The position numbers were made by a program, and so were the translations under genes. 64,000 nt of DNA from Streptomyces sp. NBC_00335 (GTDB taxonomy: Bacteria > Actinomycetota > Actinomycetes > Streptomycetales > Streptomycetaceae): positions 310,001 to 374,000 of the forward strand of contig NZ_CP108006.1 in NCBI RefSeq assembly GCF_036127095.1, in the 5' to 3' direction. Positions 58,877 through 64,000 of this stretch are shown piece by piece (position 1 is the first letter of the stretch; each line of letters opens with the position of its first letter). The notes below the pieces were generated by a model, which was not told the DNA's origin, did not search any database, and was given only the letters and a program-made list of their open reading frames with translations.

Positions 58877-59244
58877 GCGGGGAACTCCCCGGCGCCGAAG
58901 AGGCCGTCGACCACGTCCTCGTCGCACTGGCAGATCCGACCCGGCGCAAGCTGCTCGGCCTGCTCGCCGCTCACGGCGAGGTCAGCGCGACCACTCTGGC
59001 CGAGGGGCTGCCCGTCTCCCGGCAGGCGGTGGTCAAGCACCTCGCCGTCCTGGACGCCGCCGGGCTGGTCTCCGGCAGCCGGGTCGGGCGCGAGGTCCGG
59101 TACACCGTGCGGCCCGCCGCCCTGGACGCGACGGCCAGGTGGATGGCCACCCTCGCCGCGGACTGGGACCGACGGCTGGCAGCGGTCAAACGGATCGCCG
59201 AGGCGGCGGAACGGGATGCGGGCCGGGCCCCCACGGCCGGATAG
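58873..59244 (+). CDS. ArsR-family regulator
   Basis: A 123-residue winged-helix protein starting GTG 58873. The HTH is VLVALADPTRRKLLGLLAAHGEVSATTLAEGLPVSRQAVVKHLAVLDAAGLVSGSRVGREVRYTV (residues about 14-80), followed by a C-terminal dimer helix (ATARWMATLAADWDRRLAAVKRIAEAAE). It has no metal-binding CxC or ELCVCDL motif, so it is not a classical metal sensor. It probably represses the SRPBCC-ArsR operon through the GCAAC palindromes. Confidence 0.93.
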   Translation: MSGELPGAEEAVDHVLVALADPTRRKLLGLLAAHGEVSATTLAEGLPVSRQAVVKHLAVLDAAGLVSGSRVGREVRYTVRPAALDATARWMATLAADWDRRLAAVKRIAEAAERDAGRAPTAG

Positions 59245-59252
59245 TGGGAACC

Positions 59253-60086
59253 GTGAGCGAGTGGCCGGAGGGAACCGGACGAGCGGCGCGAGCCGCAGCG
59301 GGCGACGCGGACCACGGCGGCGGGCAGGAGCCCGTCGCCTGGTCCGGGCCGGAGGGCGCGCGGGCCTTCGCCGCCGTGGAGGCGGCCACGGACTGGCTGC
59401 TCGGGTACCCCTTCGTCTTGCGGACCCTGGCCCCGTGGGTCGGCAGCGGATCCGTCCTGGTGGACTACGGATGCGGGCCGGGCAAGGTCGCCGACCACGC
59501 GGCCCGGCAGCTCGGAGCCAAGGTGCTGGGCGTGGACACCTCCCCGGAGATGCTCGCGCTGGCCCGCGGCGCGGGGACGGCCGTCGCCGAATTCCATCTG
59601 GTCACGGACGGCCGGACGGCCTGTCTGGCGGACGGCAGCGCCGACGCCGTGATGTGCAACCACGTCCTGGCTTCGCTGCCCACCTCGGAGGCGGTGCTCG
59701 CGGTCTTCCGGGAGATCCGGCGGATCCTGCGGCCCGGCGGCCCCTTCGTCCTGCTGGCCACCGATCCCGCGTGCAGCGGGACGGAGTACGCCTCGCTGAG
59801 CATCGGCGACCCGGGTGGGGAGTACGCCCCGGGCGACGAGCTGCCCGTACGGCTCCGGCGCACGGACGGCAGCTGGCAGGTGATGCCCAACCACGCGTGG
59901 CCGGTCGACTTCTACCCGGCCCTGCTGTTGCGGGCCGGGTTCGCGGACCTCGGCCAGCACCGCCCGACGGTGGACGAGGCCCTCGGCCTTCCCGGCCTCG
60001 TCGACCCCGGCCTCGCCGCCGGCCGCGCCTGGTCGGCCGAGCGGGCGAAGCCTCCCCTGGTGATCACGACGGCACTGGCGGTCTGA
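59253..60086 (+). CDS. Class I SAM-dependent methyltransferase
   Basis: About 277 residues from GTG 59253 (an alternative GTG at 59244 overlaps the ArsR stop). SAM motif I is VLVDYGCGPGKVADHAA, motif II VLGVDTSPEMLALAR, then DAVMCNHVLASLPTSEAVLAVFREIRRILRPGGPFVLLATDP. The C-terminal half (WPVDFYPALLLRAGFADL) is typical of small-molecule methyltransferases. Probably soluble, with unknown acceptor. It lies immediately downstream of ArsR and may be in its operon. Confidence 0.9.
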   Translation: MSEWPEGTGRAARAAAGDADHGGGQEPVAWSGPEGARAFAAVEAATDWLLGYPFVLRTLAPWVGSGSVLVDYGCGPGKVADHAARQLGAKVLGVDTSPEMLALARGAGTAVAEFHLVTDGRTACLADGSADAVMCNHVLASLPTSEAVLAVFREIRRILRPGGPFVLLATDPACSGTEYASLSIGDPGGEYAPGDELPVRLRRTDGSWQVMPNHAWPVDFYPALLLRAGFADLGQHRPTVDEALGLPGLVDPGLAAGRAWSAERAKPPLVITTALAV

Positions 60087-60087
60087 G

Positions 60088-60119
60088 CGTACGGGCCCGC
60101 CGGCAACCGGGACCGTACG
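60088..60119. terminator. Stem-loop between convergent genes
   Basis: CGTACGG (60088-60094) pairs with CCGTACG (60113-60119), with an inner CCCG/CGGG helix, between the methyltransferase stop (60086) and the rhodanese stop (60124). Confidence 0.7.
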
Positions 60120-60123
60120 GCGT

Positions 60124-60639
60124 TCAGCAGGCGCAGGAGATGCCCGAGCGCGGGGCGGTCAGATCGTCGATCGCCCGCTGGTCGGTGCCCTGGGCGGTCT
60201 CGAAGGCGAAGCCCTCGCGGACCCAGTACTCGAACCCGCCGAGCATTTCCTTCACCTGGTAGCCGAGCCGGGCGAAGGCCAGCGCCGCACGCGTGGCGCC
60301 GTTGCAGCCGGGGCCCCAGCAGTAGGTGACGACCGTCAGCGCCGGGTCGATCAGCGAGGGCGCCAGCTCCGCGATCCGCGCCGTCGGAAGGTGCAGCGCC
60401 CCCGGGATGTGGCCCTGGTCCCAGGCGGCCTCGCTGCGGGAGTCGACCACCACCAGACCCGGGACACCGGCGAGCAGGTCGGCCCGTACGTCCGAGACGT
60501 CCGCCTCGAAGGCGAGCCGGGCGGCGTAGTGGGCCGCGGCGACGCCCGGAGCGGCGGCCGGGACCGAGAGGACGGCGCTGGCGGGCTCAGCGAAAACGGC
60601 GGAGGGGGCGGCGGCGATGGAGGCGGCGGTCGCGGACAT
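60124..60639 (-). CDS. Rhodanese-like domain protein
   Basis: A 171-residue protein starting MSATAASIAAAPS at ATG 60639 with AGGAG upstream. A single rhodanese domain has VVVDSRSEAAWDQGHIPGALHLP and the active-site loop TYCWGPGCNGATRAALAFARLGYQVKEMLGGFEYWVREGF. The loop CWGPGC is unusual: the persulfide Cys is followed by a second Cys five residues on and lacks the usual basic residue. The C-terminus ends in CAC. It may be a sulfurtransferase or a redox or arsenate-binding variant. It lies 123 bp downstream of the GlxA-type regulator on the same strand. Confidence 0.88.
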   Translation of the reverse strand: MSATAASIAAAPSAVFAEPASAVLSVPAAAPGVAAAHYAARLAFEADVSDVRADLLAGVPGLVVVDSRSEAAWDQGHIPGALHLPTARIAELAPSLIDPALTVVTYCWGPGCNGATRAALAFARLGYQVKEMLGGFEYWVREGFAFETAQGTDQRAIDDLTAPRSGISCAC

Positions 60640-60735
60640 GGGGGAACTCCTTGTGCGGGGCGAAGGGCGGGTGCTCGCCGGCCGGGTGGACTCCCTTGCG
60701 GCGATGACTCCATCCTCTGTTCCCGCCACGCCGGC

Positions 60736-60764
60736 GACGAGTGGCGTAAACGCCTCCACTCGTC
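60736..60764. promoter_or_regulatory. Inverted repeat upstream of the rhodanese gene
   Basis: GACGAGTGG (60736-60744) and CCACTCGTC (60756-60764) form 9-bp perfect arms with an 11-bp spacer, reaching into the GlxA-type gene's stop. It could be an operator for that regulator acting on the rhodanese gene, or an intercistronic terminator. Confidence 0.55.
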
Positions 60765-61794
60765 AAGATCCCGCCAGGGGTGCGGAGACCCTGACGAACG
60801 CCTTCCGGTAGGCCGTCGGCGTCGTCCGCATCTGCCGGGTGAAGTGGTGGCGGTACGTCGCGGTGGAATCGAAGCCGACCGCCGCGGCCACCTCGTCCAC
60901 CGTCCCCTCCCCCGACTCCAGCAACGGCAGGCTCGCCGCGATCCGCTGGGAGACCACCCAGCGGATCGGGCTCACACCATTGCGGCGGGTGAAGTGGCGG
61001 AGGAAGGAACGCTCCGACATGTTCGCCGCGCGGGCCAGCGCCGGGACCGAGAGCGGGCTGTACAGCCGCTGAAGGGCCCAGGCCATGCTCCGCGAGATGC
61101 CGTCGTCGGCGCCGTCGGGGCCTATCTCCCCGACCGCCGCCTCGATGAACTGGGCCTGCCCGCCCTCGCGATGGGGCGGTACGACGAAGCGCCGGGCCAC
61201 GGTGTTGGCGACGGCGGCGCCGTGGTCGGCGCGGACCAGGTAGAGGCAGAGGTCGATGCCGGCGGCGCTGCCGGCACTGCTCAGCACGTCGCCGTTGTCG
61301 ACGTAGAGGACGTCCGGGTCGACCTCGATCGCGGGGTGGCGCTCGGCGAGGGTGCGGGCGTAGCGCCAGTGGGTGGTGGCCCGGCGTCCGTCGAGGAGGC
61401 CGGTCGCGGCGAGCGCGAAGGCGCCCGAGCAGATGGAGACCAGGCGCGCACCCCGGGCATGGGCCTTCAGGAGGGCGTCGACCAGTGAGGGGGCGATGGT
61501 GCCGCCCGCCGGGGAGACTCCGGGGATGATCACGGTGTCCGCGGCGGCGAGGGCGTCGAGCCCGTGTTCGGCGCGGAGCGTGAACCCGCCCACCACGCGC
61601 AGGTCCCGGCCGGGTTCCGCCGAGCAGACCCGCAGCTCGTACCAGGGCAGGTCCCCCAGCTCGGGCCGGGCGAGGCCGAACACCTCGACCACCACGCCCA
61701 GTTCGAAGGGCGCCATTCCGTCGAAGGCGAGTACGGCCACCACATGGGCCGGGGCCGGCTTCGTGAGGTGAAGGGATACGGCCTCGGAAGTCAT
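60763..61794 (-). CDS. GlxA-type regulator (DJ-1/PfpI plus AraC HTH)
   Basis: A 343-residue regulator from ATG 61794. The N-terminal DJ-1/PfpI-like domain (VVAVLAFDGMAPFELGVVVEVFGLARPELG, ARLVSICSGAFALAATGLLDGRRATTHW) includes the SICSGAF elbow with a Cys. The C-terminal AraC HTH is about residues 235-330 (SVPALARAANMSERSFLRHFTRRNGVSPIRWVVSQRIAASLPLLESGEGTVDEVAAAVGFDSTATYRHHFTRQMRTTPTAYRKAF). This is the GlxA class, common upstream of oxidative or thiol-related genes. It probably controls the rhodanese gene. Confidence 0.93.
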   Translation of the reverse strand: MTSEAVSLHLTKPAPAHVVAVLAFDGMAPFELGVVVEVFGLARPELGDLPWYELRVCSAEPGRDLRVVGGFTLRAEHGLDALAAADTVIIPGVSPAGGTIAPSLVDALLKAHARGARLVSICSGAFALAATGLLDGRRATTHWRYARTLAERHPAIEVDPDVLYVDNGDVLSSAGSAAGIDLCLYLVRADHGAAVANTVARRFVVPPHREGGQAQFIEAAVGEIGPDGADDGISRSMAWALQRLYSPLSVPALARAANMSERSFLRHFTRRNGVSPIRWVVSQRIAASLPLLESGEGTVDEVAAAVGFDSTATYRHHFTRQMRTTPTAYRKAFVRVSAPLAGS

Positions 61795-61930
61795 GGCCGT
61801 ACTGTAGCCAGCCGTCCCCACAGCCCTCACCAGGCCTCATCGGGCGGTGAAGGAAGGAAACTCGGGAGGGTGAGCAGAAGGGTGAGGAGGAATACGCACT
61901 CCTTGCCACTTACAACATATAGCGCACTGG

Positions 61931-61950
61931 GGGGCTTGCGGCAAGGCCCC
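61931..61950. promoter_or_regulatory. Rifamycin-associated element (RAE)
   Basis: The 20-bp sequence GGGGCTTGCGGCAAGGCCCC is the published RAE found upstream of rifampin-inducible genes in actinomycetes. It lies 61 bp before the HelR-type start. A TTGCGG inside it and a CAAAAT at 61961-61966 could be promoter elements. Confidence 0.92.
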
Positions 61951-62011
61951 CCGCCTGGGGCAAAATCGCGGCTCGAGGCCAGAACTTGCCGAAAAATGGG
62001 AGATTCACTCA

Positions 62012-64000
62012 GTGCATGCCGCTATGTCAGCTCTTGGATCACACGGTTCCGTCGAGGCGGTGGCGACCGCCACCAGTGCGTTCGAACTTCCCGACCACCT
62101 GTCCCCCAAGGCCGACCCGGCTCTGATCGACGGCGACGAACGGCATTTCGCGGCCATCTCGCACTGCCTGGAGCAGACGCTCGCCGAACTGTCCGACCGC
62201 CTGGAGGCCACGCGCAAGGCGCCCGGCGGCATCGGCCGGGAGGCGATGGACCGCGACGCGGAGATCCACCGCCTGACCAGCCGGCTGCGCACCCTGCGCC
62301 GCTTCGGGCTGGACCTGTGTCTGGGGCACATCGTCCCCTCCGACGGCTCCAAGCCCGTGTACATCGGACGCCTCGGCCTCACCGACAGTGCCGGAAACCG
62401 GCTGCTGCTGGACTGGCGCTCCCCCGCGGCCGAGCCCTTCTTCGCCGCGACGCACGCCGTTCCGATGGGTCTGACGAGCCGCCGCAGGTACCGCTGGACC
62501 CGCGGCCGGATCAGCGACTACTGGGACGAGGTGTTCTGCGCCGACGGCCTCGAAGGGCGCGCCGCGCTCGACGACCAGTCCGCTTTCATCGCCGGCCTGG
62601 GCGCCAACCGGTCGGAGCGGATGCGCGACGTGCTCGCCACCATCCAGACCGACCAGGACGCCATCATCCGGGCCGGCTCCCGGGGCGCCCTCGTCGTCGA
62701 CGGCGGTCCGGGTACGGGCAAGACCGTCGTCGCCCTGCACCGCACCGCCCACCTCCTCTACTCCGACCCCCGGCTGGGTCACCGCCGCGGCGGCGTGCTG
62801 TTCGTCGGCCCGAGCCGCCCCTACCTGGCCTACGTCTCGGACGTGCTGCCGAGCCTCGGTGAGGAGGGCGTACAGACCTGCACCCTGCGCGACCTCGTCA
62901 CCGAGGGAGCCGGCGCCGGGGTCGAGGCCGACCCGCGCGTCGCCCTCCTCAAGTCCTCCGCGGACCTGGTGAAGGCAGTGGAGGCGGCGGTCCGCATCTA
63001 CGAGGAGCCGCCCACCGAGGGGATGACGGTCTCCAGCCACTGGTCCGACATCCGGCTGAGCGCCGACGACTGGGCGGCCGCGTTCGAGGCGGTGGAACCG
63101 GGTACCCCGCACAACGAGGCGCGCGACCAGATCCTGGAGGAGCTGCTCACCATCCTGATGGACAAGGACGACAGCGACGTCTCGCCCCAGCTGCTGCGCC
63201 GTTCGCTGCTCCAGGACCGGGACCTGATCACCGCCCTCAACCGCGCCTGGCCGATGCTCGATGCGGGCGAACTCGTCGGAGACCTGTGGTCGGTGCCCGC
63301 CTACCTGCGCAAGTGCGCTCCGCGGCTCGGCCGCGATGACGTGTCCCTCCTGCAGCGCGCGGACGCCCAGGCCTGGACGGTGTCGGACCTGCCGATCCTG
63401 GACGCGGCCCGGCAGCGGCTCGGCGACGCCGAGGCCTCCGTACGCAAGCGCCGGCACGAGGCCGCCGTCGCCGCCGAGCGTGCGCGCAGGTCCGACGTCA
63501 TCGACCGGCTGCTCCAGGACACCGAGATCGACGAGAGCGAGGGCGCGGTGGGGATGCTGCGCGGACGGGACCTGCAGGACGCGCTGATCGACGGTGACGC
63601 CCTGCCCGGAGCCGAACCGGACCTGCTCGCCGGCCCGTTCGCCCACATCATCGTGGACGAGGCGCAGGAGCTGACCGACGCCGAGTGGCAGATGCTGCTG
63701 GCCCGCTGCCCGTCGCGGAGCTTCACCATCGTCGGGGACCGCGCGCAGGCCCGCCACGGGTTCACGGAGTCCTGGCAGGAGCGCCTCGAACGGGCCGGGC
63801 TGGACCGGATCACGATGGCCTCCCTGAGCGTCAACTACCGCACCCCGGAAGAGGTCATGGCCGAGGCGGCGCCGGCCATCCGCGCCGCACTGCCCGACGC
63901 CAACGTCCCGGCCTCCGTCCGCAGCAGCGGCATCCCCGTCACGCACAGGCCGGTCTCGGACCTGGCCGCGGTCCTCGAAGACTGGCTCGCCGCCCAGGCC
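62012..64000 (+). CDS. helR: HelR-type RNA polymerase recycling ATPase (3' end outside window)
   Basis: 663 codons to the window end. GTG 62012 is preceded by GGGAG; the next candidate is ATG 62024. The N-terminal coiled-coil (about residues 35-80: AISHCLEQTLAELSDRLEATRKAP...IHRLTSRLRTLRRF) inserts into the RNA polymerase secondary channel in HelD proteins. A UvrD-like ATPase core has Walker A GGPGTGKT (231-238) and DEAQE (549-553). The C-terminal helicase lobe is cut off by the window end. HelD/HelR frees stalled polymerase from DNA; in Streptomyces, HelR also displaces rifamycins and gives tolerance. The RAE directly upstream makes this identity strong. Confidence 0.95.
   Translation, partial: MHAAMSALGSHGSVEAVATATSAFELPDHLSPKADPALIDGDERHFAAISHCLEQTLAELSDRLEATRKAPGGIGREAMDRDAEIHRLTSRLRTLRRFGLDLCLGHIVPSDGSKPVYIGRLGLTDSAGNRLLLDWRSPAAEPFFAATHAVPMGLTSRRRYRWTRGRISDYWDEVFCADGLEGRAALDDQSAFIAGLGANRSERMRDVLATIQTDQDAIIRAGSRGALVVDGGPGTGKTVVALHRTAHLLYSDPRLGHRRGGVLFVGPSRPYLAYVSDVLPSLGEEGVQTCTLRDLVTEGAGAGVEADPRVALLKSSADLVKAVEAAVRIYEEPPTEGMTVSSHWSDIRLSADDWAAAFEAVEPGTPHNEARDQILEELLTILMDKDDSDVSPQLLRRSLLQDRDLITALNRAWPMLDAGELVGDLWSVPAYLRKCAPRLGRDDVSLLQRADAQAWTVSDLPILDAARQRLGDAEASVRKRRHEAAVAAERARRSDVIDRLLQDTEIDESEGAVGMLRGRDLQDALIDGDALPGAEPDLLAGPFAHIIVDEAQELTDAEWQMLLARCPSRSFTIVGDRAQARHGFTESWQERLERAGLDRITMASLSVNYRTPEEVMAEAAPAIRAALPDANVPASVRSSGIPVTHRPVSDLAAVLEDWLAAQA

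Overview
The window reads as a very GC-rich actinomycete chromosome, most likely Streptomyces. GTG and TTG starts are common, many neighbouring genes overlap by ATGA or GTGA, almost every third codon base is G or C, and there are many TetR, ROK, GntR, PucR, ArsR, GlxA and ECF regulators. I see no insertion sequence, integrase, phage gene, CRISPR array, tRNA or rRNA. It looks like an accessory-rich chromosomal region made of small self-contained regulons.

Layout. 1-5.9 kb: an O-glycan module (GH101 endo-alpha-N-acetylgalactosaminidase cut by the window edge, an orphan glycosidase-like protein, a divergent ROK regulator). 6.9-11.8 kb: a two-gene exopolysaccharide operon, a cellulose-synthase-like GT2 followed by a single chain joining an acyltransferase-3 membrane domain, an SGNH domain and a GH16 glycanase, with two DasR-box-like palindromes upstream. 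11.8-15.3 kb: DUF6924 protein, SRAP/YedK DNA-crosslink protein, large Gly-rich/IPT secreted protein. 15.4-18.5 kb: TetR controlling an APC permease and a nitrilase-family amidase through two visible operators.

18.6-28.1 kb: a large sulfur-scavenging-type island with two polar-amino-acid ABC systems, two luciferase-like monooxygenases, a GNAT acetyltransferase and a leaderless Cys-Cys leader peptide in front of one operon. Its gene content parallels the Bacillus ytmI-type S-alkylcysteine salvage locus. 28.1-30.4 kb: YtrA-type GntR plus an ABC exporter. 30.5-33.9 kb: a molybdopterin oxidoreductase fused to its own FAD/NAD reductase and 2Fe-2S domain. 33.9-39.8 kb: a radical-SAM-like protein with unusual CX8CX2C spacing, a gene remnant, two lipoproteins, a NuoF-like protein and a ferric-reductase-like membrane protein that may form an electron-transfer chain. 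A PucR-type regulator follows.

41.5-50.9 kb: LysE exporter/CGNR regulator pair, a double GNAT, DUF1996 and DUF4142 secreted proteins, a secreted S33 peptidase, SRPBCC and FUSC proteins. 50.9-54.8 kb: TetR-P450 operon with a palindromic operator, then a yybP-ykoY-type manganese riboswitch in front of a TMEM165/GDT1-family transporter, then a VOC protein. 54.9-58.3 kb: an ECF41/SigJ-type sigma factor with its NAD(P)/FAD oxidoreductase behind a visible ECF41-type promoter. 58.3-60.1 kb: SRPBCC-ArsR pair and a methyltransferase. 60.1-61.8 kb: rhodanese and GlxA-type regulator. 61.9-64 kb: a HelR-type RNA polymerase recycling ATPase (cut by the window end) behind a rifamycin-associated element (RAE).
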